Below, piece by piece: positions 48,401 to 61,297 of a stretch of DNA of 64,000 nt. Every line of letters begins with the position of its first letter. Position 1 is the first letter of the stretch. The position numbers and the translations under genes are program-made. The stretch is from Vanilla planifolia (Eukaryota; Streptophyta; Magnoliopsida; Asparagales; Orchidaceae). The stretch is from assembly GCA_023846275.1 (NCBI GenBank), contig JAIUJO010000295.1, forward strand, positions 372,001-436,000, written 5' to 3'. The notes under the pieces were generated by a model that saw nothing but the letters and a program-made list of their open reading frames with translations, ran no database searches and was not told the origin of the DNA.

Positions 48401-51400
48401 ACTCTATCCTAGCCTAGCCTCCCAATCCTTAGCCTAGCCTAGCTCTACTCTACTCTACTCTACACTACTCTAATCTACTTTACTCTACTCCACTCTACTC
48501 TACTCTACTCTACTCTAACCTAGGCTCGCCTAGCCTAGCCTAGCATAACTTTTCTCTACTCTACTCAACACTACTCTACTAAACTCTAGCCTAGTAGAGC
48601 GTAGCCTAACAAAGCCTAACCTAACTCTACTCAGTTCTGCTCTACTCTGCTCTACTTTGCTTTGCTCTGCTCTTCTCTACTTTGCTCTGCTCTACTCTAC
48701 TTCGCTCCACTCTTCTCTGCTTTACTCTTCTCTTCTCTGCTCTACTCTCCTCTGCTCTACTCTACTCTACTCTACTCTACTCTAGCCTTGTTTAACCAAG
48801 CCTAGCCTAGCCGAGCCTTGTCAAGCCTAGCCTAACCTAGCTCTACTCTACTCTACTCTACTCTACTATACAATACTATACTCTACTCCACTCTACTCTA
48901 CTCTACTCTGACCTTACCTAGCCTAGAGTAGCTTTGCCTAACCAAGGTTTACTCTGTTCTACTCTACTCTGCTCTTCTCTACGTAGCTCTGCTTTGCTCT
49001 ATGCTACTCAATTTTACTCTACCATAACATAGGCTAGCTAAGCCTAGCCTCGCCCAACCTCGAGCTCTACTCTTCTCTACTCTACTTTACTCTACTCCAC
49101 TCTACTTTACTCTAGCCAAGCCCACCCTAGCCTTACCTTTCCTAGCTTTTCTTAACCTAGCTCTACTCTACTCAATACTACACTACTCTACTCTACACTA
49201 CTATACCCTAGCCTAGATTAGCTTAGCCCAAGCTAGCTCTACTCTACTCTTGCCAAGCATAGCCTAACTTATCCTAGCCCAACCTAGCTTTTCTTTGCTC
49301 TACTCTGCTTTACTTTTCTCAACTCTACTCTACTCTGCTCTGCTCTACTTTACTCTATTTTACTTTAATCTATGCCGCTCTACTCCTTTTACTCTGCTTC
49401 TACTCACTTTTGCTCTTTTCTACTCCACTCTACCCTACTCTACACTATTATAATCTCAGCTAGCCTTGTCTAGCCTAGCTTAACCTTGCTCTACTTTATT
49501 TTACACTACTTTAATCTACTCTACTCCAATCTACTCAACTCTTACCTAGCCTTGCCTGGCTTAGCCTAGGTTAACCAAGCCTAAAAAAGCTCTTCTCTAC
49601 TCTACTCTACTCTAATATAGTCTAACCTAACCTAGCTTAACTTAACCAAGCTCTACTCTAATTTACTCTAACCTAGCCTAACCTAACTTAACTCTACTTT
49701 ACTCTTTTTTGCTTTGTTCAACTCTACTTTGCTCTACTTTGCTCATCTCATCTCTTCTCTTTTCTTTCATATTCTGCTATACTCTACTCTACTCTACTCT
49801 ACTATGCTTCTCTCTACTTTGCTTTACTTGCTCTACTATACTCTACTCTTCTCTATTGTATTCTAGCTTAGTCAAGCCAAACCTAGCTCTACTCTATTCT
49901 ACTTTTCTCTAGCATAACCTAGCCTACATTAGCCTAGTCTTGCCTTGCCTAACCTAGCTCTACTCTATTCTACTCTACACTACTCTACTCTAATCTAACC
50001 TAGCTTAGCCTTGCCTAGCTTAGCATAACCAAGCTCTACTCTTCTCTACTTTACACTATACTACTCTGCTCTACTCTACTCTACTCTATCCTATCCTTGC
50101 CTAGCCAAGCCTAGCTCAGCTCTACTCTACTCAACTCTGCTTTGCTCTACACTGCTCTACTCTACTCTACTCTACTTTGCTATACCATGCTCTACTCTAC
50201 TGCTTTGCTCTACTCTGCTCTGCTTTACTTTGCTCTCCTCTCGTCATGCCTCCTCTATTCTACTATACACTACTCTACTCTAATCCACTCTGTTCTAATC
50301 AACTCTATCCTACTCTAATCAACTCTACACTACTTTAATCTACTCTACTCTATCATACTCTACTCTACTCTACTCAACTCTACTCTAATCTAGCATAGCC
50401 TAACAAAGCTCTACTCTACTATACTATACTTTACTCTACTCTACTATAACCTACTCAACCTTACTCTAACCTATCTTAGCCTAGCGTAGCTTACCATAGC
50501 CTACCCTAGCCTAGCCTTGCCTCTCCTAACCTAAATCTACTTTATTGGACTCGACTCTACTCTACTCTGCTCTATACTACTCTACTATACTCTACTTTAC
50601 TTTAACTTAGCCTACCTCACATATCCAAGCACTACTATACTCTAATTTACTATACTCTACTCTGGCCTAGCCTTGCCTAGCCTAGCCTAAGCTAGCTCTA
50701 CTCTGTTCTACTCTGCTCTGTTATGCTCTACTCTGCTCTGTTCTACTCTACTCTACTCTGCTCTACTCTTCTTGGCTCTACTCTGCTCTACTCTACTCTA
50801 TACTCTAGCCTAGCCTAGCTTATCTTAGCATAGCTTACCCTAGCCTAGCCTAGCCTCTCCTAGCTAGGCTTAGCCTACCCTAGCTCTACTCTAGTTTGCT
50901 CTACTTTGCTCTACTCTACTCTGCTCTACTCTATTCTACACTAACCTAGCCTAGCCTACCTTAGCTCTGCTCTACTCTACTCTGCTCTACTTATCTTTAT
51001 TCTACTCATATTTGTCTTTCTTACTCTACTTTACACTAGCCTTGCCTAGCCTAGCCTCACTGAACCTACTGCTACTTTACTTTACTATAATCTACTCGAA
51101 TCTAACCTAGCCAAGCCTACCCTAGCCTAGCCTAACCTAACTTAGCCTAGCTTAGCCAAACCTAAGCTAGCTCAACTCTATTTTACTAAACTCTATTCTA
51201 CTTTACTCTACTTTACTCTACTATACTCTATTATAGTCTACCATACTCCAACATAACCTAACAAAGCCTAGCCTAACCTAGCTCTAATCTACTCTACTTT
51301 ACTCTACTCTCTTTACTATAGCCTAGACTTGCCTAACCTAGCTCTGCTCTACTCTACTCAACTCTTCTTTACTCTATTCTACTCTACTTTTTTATTCTCA

Positions 51401-54400
51401 ACTCTACTCTCCTCTACTAATCTCTTCTCTGCTCTACCCTACTCAGCTCTGTACTATTCTACTCATTTTTACTCTGCTATACTCTACTCTACCTACTTTG
51501 CTCTTCTCTACTCTACTTTGCTCTTTTTTGCTCTCCTCTCCTATACTCAACTCAATTATACTGTACCCTAGCGTAACCTAGCGTAACCAAAGCTAACCTA
51601 GTTTAACCTAGCTTTACTCTAACTTACTCTACTCTACCACTATACTCTAGCCTAGCTTAGCCTAACCTAGATCTACTCTACTTAACTCTATTATACTTTA
51701 CTATACTTAACTCAACTATACTTTACTCTACTCTACTCTACCCTACCCTAACCTAGCATAGCCTTGCTTAGCCTGACATAGCTCGACTCTGTTCTACTCT
51801 ACTCTAATCTTGCAAGCCCAGCCTAACCTAGCTTAACATCATTATACTTTGATCAATTCTGCTCTACTCTTGTTTACTCTACCCTGCTTTGCTCTACTCT
51901 GCTCTATGCTACTCTGCTCTACTATGCTCTGCTCTATGCTGTTCTACTCCTCTCTACTCGGGTCTACTCTTTTTTGCTATACTTTGCTCTGTTCTTCTCT
52001 ACTCTTCTCTACTCAACTCTAGCCTAGCCTAGCCTTGCCATACCAAGCCTAGCTCTACTCTACTCTACTCTACTCTACTCTACTCAAGCCTAGCCTAACA
52101 GAGCCTAACCTAACGTAACCTAGCTTAACCTAGCTCTAATAGACTCTACTCAACTATAATCTACTATACTCTACTCTGCTCTGTTCTACTTTTCTCTACT
52201 CTACTGTACTCAACCCTACTCTACTTTACTCTACTCTACTTTGCTCTTCTCTATTTTATCCTAGCCTAGCCTAGCCTAGCTTAGCCTAAACTAGCTCTAC
52301 TCTACTCTCTCTACTCTACTATGCTCTATTATATTATGCTTTACTCTTCCTCTTTTCTGTACCACTCTGCTCTACTCTATAACATTCTACTCTTCTCTAC
52401 TCAACTTTGCTCTACTCTTTTGTAGCCTAGCCTAACCTAATTAAGATCTACTCTACTCTAGCCTTACCTAGCTTAACAAAGCCTATCCTAGTATCCCTTA
52501 GCCTCCTAACCCAGCTCAACTCTGCTCCACTCTACTATAGTCTACTACACTCCACTCTACTCTATTATAGCCTAGCTTAACCTAGCCTTGCATAACCAAG
52601 GCTAGCTTAGGTTGGCCTAACCTAGCTTTACCCTACTCTACTCTACTTTTGTCTACTTTACTACAATCTACTCTACTCTACTCTACTCCACTCTACTCTA
52701 TTCTACTCTACTCTACTATAATATAGCCTAGCTTACCATAGCTTAACATAGCTCTACTCTACTCTAACCTAGCCTAGCCTAACCCAACTCTACTCTATGC
52801 TACTCTACTCTACTCTGCTATACATTACTCTACTCTACTTAGCTTTACTATACTCTAGCCAAGTCTATCCTAACCTAGCCCCACTCTACTTGACTCTATT
52901 CTACTCTACTCTACTCTACTCTACTCCACTCTACTCTACTCTAGCCTAGCCTTGCCTAGCCTAGGTTATCCTTGGCTAGCCTTGCTAGCCAAGCCTAGGA
53001 TAACCTAGCTCTACTCTACTCTACTATACTTTATTCTACTCTAGCCTAGCCTAATTAACCCTACTCTAGTTTACTTTACTCTACTCTACTCTACTCCAAG
53101 ATACTCTACACTACTCTACTATACTCCAACCTAGCTTAGCATAGCCTAGCCTAACAAAGTTCTACTTTACTCTACTCTACTCTACTCTACTATACTTCGC
53201 TCTGCTCCGCTCTTCTATGCTCTAATCTACTCTACTCTGCTTTACTATATTGTGCTCTACTCTTTTCTGTCTTATTCTACTCTACTCTACTCTACTTTGC
53301 TCTACTCTACTCTACTCTACTCTGCTCTACTTCAATCTACTCTACTCCAGCTTAGCTTAACCAAGCCTAGCCTAGCCTAACCTAACTTAAGTCTACTCTA
53401 CTCTTCTCTGCTCTACTCTACCCTACTAGACTCTAGCCTTGCCTAGGCTACCCTAACCTAGTGTAGCCTAACCTATCTCTTCTCTACTTTGCTCGACTCT
53501 ACTCTGCTCTACTCTACTCTGCTCTGCTCTTCTTTGCTTTGCTCTGCTCAACTCTGCTCTGCTCTGTGCTGCATCGCTCTACTCAACTTTTCTCTGCTCT
53601 TCTTCACTCAGCTCTGCTCTGCTTTACTTTTCTCTGCTCCCTTTGACACTACTCTACTGAACTTAACTCTACTTTAGCCTAGCTTTGCCTTGCCTAGCCT
53701 AATCTAACTTAGCACTACTCTACTATACTCTTATCTTCTCTACTCTACTGTAGCCTTGCTTTACCTAGCATAACCTAACCTAGCCTAGCCTAACCTAGCT
53801 CTACTCTATTCTACTTTAATTTATTATACTATACTCTACTCTACTCTACTTTACTCTAATCTACTCTACTCTACTCTACTCTACTCTAGCCTACTCTACT
53901 CTACTCTACTAAAACCTATTCTAGCCTAGCCTAGCCTAGCTTAGCCTAACTTAGTCTAATGAAGCTTTTATTTATTCTACTCTCTTTGCTCTACTCTGCT
54001 CTGCTCTATTCTACATTACTCTACTCTACTTTATTCTACTATACTGTCTATTATGCTCTACTCTTTTCTACTTTGCTCTTCTCAACTCTGCTCTAGTTTG
54101 CTCTACTCTACTCTACTCTACTCTAGCCTAACCTTACATAACCTAGCTTTACACTACTCTACTATGCTCTACACTACTCTAGTCTAGCCTAGCCTACCTT
54201 AGCCTGAGCTAGTCGAGCCTAGCTTAAGCTAACCTAGCTCTACTCTACTATACTCTACTCAACTCTACTCTATACTACTCTAATCTTCTCTAATTGATTC
54301 TACTCTACTCCAACATAGCTTAGCCTAACTTAACAAAGCTCTACTCTACTCTACTCTACTATACTCTACTCTAGCCTAACTTTGCCTAACCTAGCCTAGC

Positions 54401-57400
54401 CTTCCTTAGCCTTACCTAACCTAGCTCAACTCTACTCTATTATGCTATGCTCTGCTCTGCTCTTCTCTGCTCTACTCTAGTTTACCCTACTCTGCCCTAG
54501 TCTACACTTTTCTACTTTGTACTCTAGCCAAGCCTAGCTTAACCTAACCTATCTTAGCTCTACTCCACTCTACTCTACTCTTCTATTCTCTACTACACTC
54601 TAGCATAGCCTAGCCTAGCCAACCATTACCTAGCCTTACCTGGCTTAGCTTACACTAAACTAGCTCTACTCTTCTCTACTCTAACCTAGCCTAGCCTAGC
54701 AAAGTGTAGCTTAGCCTAGTCTAACTTAGCTCAACTCTACTCTATTCTATTATGCTCTGCTCTATTTTGGTCTACTCTACTCATCTCTACTCTACTCTGC
54801 TCTACTCTACTTTTCTCTACTCTACTCTACTCTATTATACTATAGCCTAGCCTAGGTTAACCTAGCTCTACTCTACTTTACTGTACTGTACTATACTATA
54901 CTCTTACCTAGCCTTACCTAGCCTAGCCTAGCCTAACCTAACCTAGTCAAGCCTAGTCTAGCTTAACCTATCCTAGCTCTACTCTACTCTACACTACTCT
55001 ACTTTACTATATTCTACTCTTCTCTACACTACTTTACTCTACTCAACTATGCTCTATTCTATTCTGCTCTTCTTTACTCTACATTACTCTACTGTACTCT
55101 ACTTTAACCAAGCCTTGCCTAGCCATGCCCAACCAAGCTCTAATCTACACTACTCTAGCCTAGCTTAACATAGCTTAGCTTAGCTTAACTTAGCTCTGCT
55201 CTGCTCTGCTTGTCTCTAATCAACCTTACTCTACTTTACTCTACTCTATTTTGCTATTCTCTACTATTCTCTACTCTACTAAACTCTACTGTATTCTATC
55301 CTAACCTAGCCTAACCTACCTCTAATCTACTCTACTCTACTCTACTCTAGCCTAGCTTAGCCTTCCCTAGCCTACCTTAGCCTAACCTAGCAATACTCTA
55401 ATTTACTCTACTCTACTCTACTCTACTCAACTTTACTCTACTCTACTCTTGCCTAGCCTATCTTACCCTAGCCTAGCCTAAACTAGCTGTACTCTACTCT
55501 AGTCTACTCTACTCCACTCTACTCTACATTACTCTAACCTAACCTAGCCCAACAAAGCCAAGCTTAGCTTAACTTTTCTTAGCCTAGGCTAACCTAGCTC
55601 AGCTCAACTCTGCTCTACTAAGCTCTGCTCTACATTCTTTTACTCTACTCTTCTCTACTCTACCCTACTATGCTCTACTATATTATACTCATGCTTAACC
55701 TAGCCTAACCAAGCTCTACCCTACTTTACTCTACTATACTCTACTCTACTCTAGCCTAGCCTTGCTTAACCTAGCTTAGCATAGCCAAACCTAACCTTGC
55801 CATGCCTAGACTAGCTTAACCTAAACTAGCTCTACTATATTCTACTCTATACTACTCTACTCTACTCTACTCTATTCAATTCTTCTCTACTCTACTCAAC
55901 TCTACTCTATTCTGCTCTTCTCTACTCTAAATTAATCTACTCTACTCTACTTTAATCGAGCCTTGCCTTGCTAATCCAAACCTAGCTCTAACGTACACTA
56001 CTCTATCGTAGCTTAACCTAGCTTAGCCTTACCTAACTTAGCTCCGCTTTGCTCTGCTCTACCCTACTTTGTCCTTCTCTACTCTACTCTGCTCTACTCT
56101 TCTCTACTCTACTCTACTCTACTCAACTCTATTGTACTCTATCCTAACTTAGCCTAACCTTGCTCTACTCTACTCTACTCTACTCTAGTCTAGCTTAGCC
56201 TACCCTAGCCAAGTATAGCCTAACCTAACTTAGCTCTACTCAACTTTACTCTACTCTACTATACTCTACTCTTCTTTACTCTACTTTACTCTAGCCTAGC
56301 CTCACCTACCTTAGCCTAGCCTAGCCTAACCTAGCTCTACTCTACTTTACTCTACTCTTCTTTACTATCACCTAGCTTAGCCTAGCCAACCCTACCATAG
56401 CCTACCATAGCCTAACCTAACTCTATTTTATTCTAGTGTTCTCTGCTCTACTCTACTCTACTCTACTCTGTATTGCTCTAATATACCCTTCTACTCTACT
56501 CTACTATACTCTACTTTGCTCAGCACTGCTCACCTCTACTCTCCTCTTCTCTACTCTACTCTACTTTACTCTACTCTTCTCTACTCTATTGTACTCAACT
56601 CTACTATACTCTACTCTACTCTAGCCTTACTTAGCCTAGCATAACCTAACCTTGCTCTACTCTAGTTTATTCTACTGGACTCTATTCTAGCTTAGCCTTG
56701 CCTAGCCTAGCATACCATAGCCAAGCCTGGCTTAGCCTAACCTTGGTCTACTCTATTATAATCTACTCTACTCTACTCTAGTCTACTCTACTATACTCTA
56801 ATGTACTATAGTCTACTCTACTCTTACCTAGCCTCGTCGAGCCTATCCTTTCCTAGCTTACCCTAACCTAGCTCAATTCTACGTTGCTCTACTCATACCT
56901 ATGCTCTACTTCACTCTTCTTTGCTTTGCTCCACTCTACTCTTCTTTGCTCTGCTCCACTCTACTCTGCTCCTCTTTGCCCTACTCTATATTGCTCTGCT
57001 TTGTACTCTAGCCTAGCCTAGCCTAACCTAGCTCTATTTACTCTACTCTCATTTAGCCAAGCCTAGCCTACCATTCCCTAGCCTAGACAAACCTAGCTTA
57101 GCTTAGCCTAACCTAGCTCTACTCTACTCTAATCTACTCAGCTCTACTCTACTCTACTTGGCTCTACTCAACTTTACTCTAACCTAGCCATGCCTAGCCT
57201 AACTTAGCCTAGCCTAACCTAGCCTAACCTAACTTAGCTCAACCCCTCATTACTCTACTCTTTTTTACTCTACTCTACTATGCTCTACTCTACTCTTCTC
57301 TACTCTACTTTACTCTGATCAACTCTTCTTTACTCTGCTCTACTCTACTCTACACTACTCTACTCTATTCTACTTTTCTCTGCTCTTCTCTACTCTACTC

Positions 57401-58870
57401 TACTCTACTCTAACCTAGCCTAACTTAGACTAGCCAAGCTTAGTTTAGCTTAGCCTGACCTAACTCTACTTTACTCTTCTCTACTCCACACAACTATGCT
57501 CTTTTCTACTCTACTCAGCTCTACTTTTCTTGGCTCTTCTATTCTTTGCTCTGCTTTGCTCTACTCTACTCTACTCTGCTCTACTCTACTCTGCTCTACT
57601 CTACTCTTCTCTACTCTAGCCTAACCTAGCCTAGCTTAGCCTAACAAGTCTAACCTAGCATAGCCTAGCCTGGCATAACCTATCCTTGTAGTACTCTACT
57701 CTACCTTACTCGACAATAGCCTAACCTAGCCTAGGCTAGCATAACCTTGCTCTATTATACTGTACTCTACTTTTCTCTACTCTGATTTTCTATGCTCTTT
57801 TGCACTCTACTATGCTCTACTTTACTCTACTTTGTTCAGCTTTACTCTGCGCTGCTTTGCTCGTCTCTACTCTGCTCTACTTTACTCTATTTTGCTCTGC
57901 TCAACCCTAATCTTCTCTACTCTGCTTTACTATAATTTACTCTACTCTACTCCACTCTACTCTACTCTACTCTACTTTAGCCTCGCCAAGCCTAGCCAAC
58001 CCTAACCTAGCTTTGCTCTACTCTACCCTACTCTACTCTGATTTTTCTCTTCTTAGTGTTACTCCACTCTGCTCTGCTCCACTCTAACTTAGCCTAACCT
58101 AAACTAGCCTAACCTAGCTCTACTCTACTTTACTCTACTATACTCTATTCTACTCTACTTTAGTCGAGCTCAACCTAGCTCTACTCTGCTATGCTTTATT
58201 TTGCTCTGCTTTTCTCTGGTCTACTCTACTCTATTCTACTCTGCTCTACTATACTCTACTCTACTCTACTATAGTCTAGCCTATGCTAGCCAAACCTAGC
58301 TCTACTCTACTATACTCTAATTTACTCTAGCCTAGCCTAGCCTAACCTAGCTATTCTCTACTCTACTCTGCTCTACTCGACTCTACTCAACTTTGCTGTA
58401 ATTTTCTTTGCTTTACCCTACTCTCCTCTACTCTACTCTACTCTACTCTACTTTACTCTACTCTACATTACTCAACTCTACTCTACTCTACTCTATCCTA
58501 GCCTAGGTTATGCTAACTTACCTCTACTTTGCTCTACTCAACTCTTCTCTTCTATAATCTTCTCTGCTCTACTCTGCTCTGGTATTCTCTACTCTATTCT
58601 ACTCTACTGCCCTATGCTCTACTCACATCTCCTCTCCTCTCCTCTCCACACCTCTCTTTCCTTTATTCTACTCTACTCTACCCTACTCTACACCACTTTA
58701 CTCTATTCTACTCTACTCTATTCTACACTACTCTTCTCTACTCTACTCTACTCTACTCTATTCTACTCTACTATACTCTAGTCTACTCTAGTCTAACCTA
58801 ACCAATCCTAGCCTTAATTAATCAAGCTCTACTCAACTCTACTATACTATACTCTACTCTACACTAGCCA

Positions 58871-58909
58871 AGCCTAGCCTTCCTTAGTAGAGCCTAGCCT
58901 TCCTTAGTA
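58871..58909. repeat. Local 20-bp direct doublet in the satellite
   Basis: AGCCTAGCCTTCCTTAGTA occurs at 58871 and again at 58891. The 20-bp period equals four pentamers, so the copy event kept the array's phase. It looks like a recent slippage or short unequal exchange. Confidence 0.85.
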
Positions 58910-61228
58910 TTACCTAGCCTAACTGAGCTCAACTCCACTCTACTGTACTCTACTCTAGCCAAGCCTAGCTTAGCCTAACCTAGCATAGAGTAACCTAGCT
59001 CTACTATACTCTACTCTGAACTGCTCTACTCTACTCAACTCTACTCTAAAATGCACTATTTTGCTCTTTTACTCTGCTTTACATGTCTTTGCTTTGCTCT
59101 CATCTACTTTGCCCTGCTTTGCTCTCCTCTCCTCTACTCTACTCTACTTTGCTCAACTCTACTTTACTCTACTGTACTTTACCATACTCTACTCTAGTCC
59201 ACTTTACTCTACTCTACTCTACTCTATCTAGCTTAGCTTAGCCAAACCTAGCTCTACTTTACTCTATTATACTCTACTCTTGGCTACCTTAGCCTACCCT
59301 AGCCTACCCCAGCCTAGCCTAGCCTAACCTATCCTAACCTAACCTAGCTTTAATCAACTATACTCTACTCTTCTCTACTTTGTTATACTCTACTCTACTC
59401 TACTCTACTATACTCTAGCCAAACTTAGCTTAGCCTAACCAAGCTATGCTCTACTCTACTCTTGCCTCGCCTTTCCTAGCCTAGCCTAACCTAGCTCTAC
59501 TCTGCTCTGGTCTACTCTGCTCAGATATGCTCTATACTACTCTTCTCTACTCTATCTTCTCCATTCTATACTTCTCTATTTTGCTCTCCTCTACTCTGCT
59601 CAACTCTACTCTATAATCTAGCCTAGCCTTGCTCATCTTAGCCTAACCTAGCCATACTCTACTCTACTCTACTTTGGCTTAGCCTAGCATATCATACAAT
59701 TGGTTAGCCTAGCCTAACTTAGCATAGCTTAACCTAGCTCTTCTCTACTCCACTCTACTCTACTTTTCTCTACTCAATTCGACTCTTCTTTACACTACTC
59801 TTACCTAGCTTAGCCTAGCCTAACCTAATATAGCCTAGCCTATCCTAATATAACTCTTTTTTGCTCTACTCTACTCCATTATGTGCTATTCTACTCTGCT
59901 CTGCTCTACTCTACTATGCTCTGCTTTGGTCTGCTCTGCTCTACTCTACTCTACTTTTCTCTAGCCTAGCCTAGCCTAACATAACTCTACTCTACCCTAC
60001 TCTTATCTAGCCTAACCTAGCCTAACCTCACCTAGCCTAACCTAGCTAAACTATGCTCTACTTTACATTACTATATTATACTCTACTCAACTCTACTATA
60101 CTCTACTATACTCAACTCTATTCTATAATGCACTACTCTAACCTAGCCTAGTTTAGCATAGCTTAAACAAACCTAGCTCAACTATGCTTTACTCCACTCT
60201 GCTCTAGTTTGCTCTACTTTTCTCTGCTCTACTCTACTATGCCCTACTCTACTCTACTCTATTCTTCTCTACTCAGCTCTACTCTGCTTTGGCATGTACT
60301 ACTCTATTCAACTCTACTCTACTCTAGCCAAGCCTAGCCTACAAAAGCCTAACTTAATTGAGCTCTACAATACTCTACTCTTCTCTATGCTACTCTACTT
60401 TACTCTAGCCTAGCTTAGCCTAGCCAACCCTTGCCTAGCCTAGCAAAGCCTAGCTTAACCTTACTCTACTCTACTCCACTCTACTCTACTATATTATACT
60501 CTACCCGACACTACTCTACTCTAACCTAACCTAGCTTAGCCAAGCCTAACCTAGCTCTACTCTGCTCTACTCTACTCTATCCTAGCTTTGCCTAACCTTG
60601 CTCTACTCTACCCTACTCAACTCAACTCTACTCTACTCTACTCCACTTTACTCTATTTTGTCTTCTCTACTCTGCTCTGCTTTGCTCTCTTATTCTCTAC
60701 TATACTCTACTCTACTTTACTCTAACTTAGCTTAGCCTAGCCTAACCTAATCTAACCTAGCTCCACTCTACTCTACTCTACTTTAATCTAGTCTACTCTC
60801 TAGCTTAACATAGCCTAGCCTAGCCTAGTTCTACTCTGGTCTACTCTGCTTTGCTTTGCTTTACTCTACTATGCTTTGTAATGCTCTGCTCTACTCTATG
60901 CTACTTTGCTCTACTATATTCTATTCCACTCTATAATACTGTATCCTAGCTTTCCTTTGCCAAACCAAGCTTTACTCTACTATACTCTACTCTACTTTAT
61001 TATACTCTGCTCTAATCTACTCTAGCCTAGGCTAGCTTAGCCTAGCCTAACTTAGCTCTTCTCTACTCCTCTACTCTATTCTAATCTATAATACTCTACT
61101 TTTTTGTACTCTACTCTACTCTTTGCTACTCTTCTATGCTCTTCTCAACTTTGGTTTGGTCTGCTCAGCTTTTTTCTACTCTGGTCTACTATGCTCTGTT
61201 ATGCTCTACTCTACTCTTCTCTACTCAC

Positions 61229-61297
61229 TCACCTCTCCTCTCCCCTCCCCTCCTCTTCTCTCATCTCCTCTCCTCTCCACTTATCTCCTCTCCTCTA
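61229..61297. repeat. CTCCT-rich pyrimidine tract
   Basis: About 69 bp of CTCCT/CCCCT/CATCT words with rare A interruptions, again after CTGC/TTGG-rich words and before TCTAC repeats. Confidence 0.75.
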
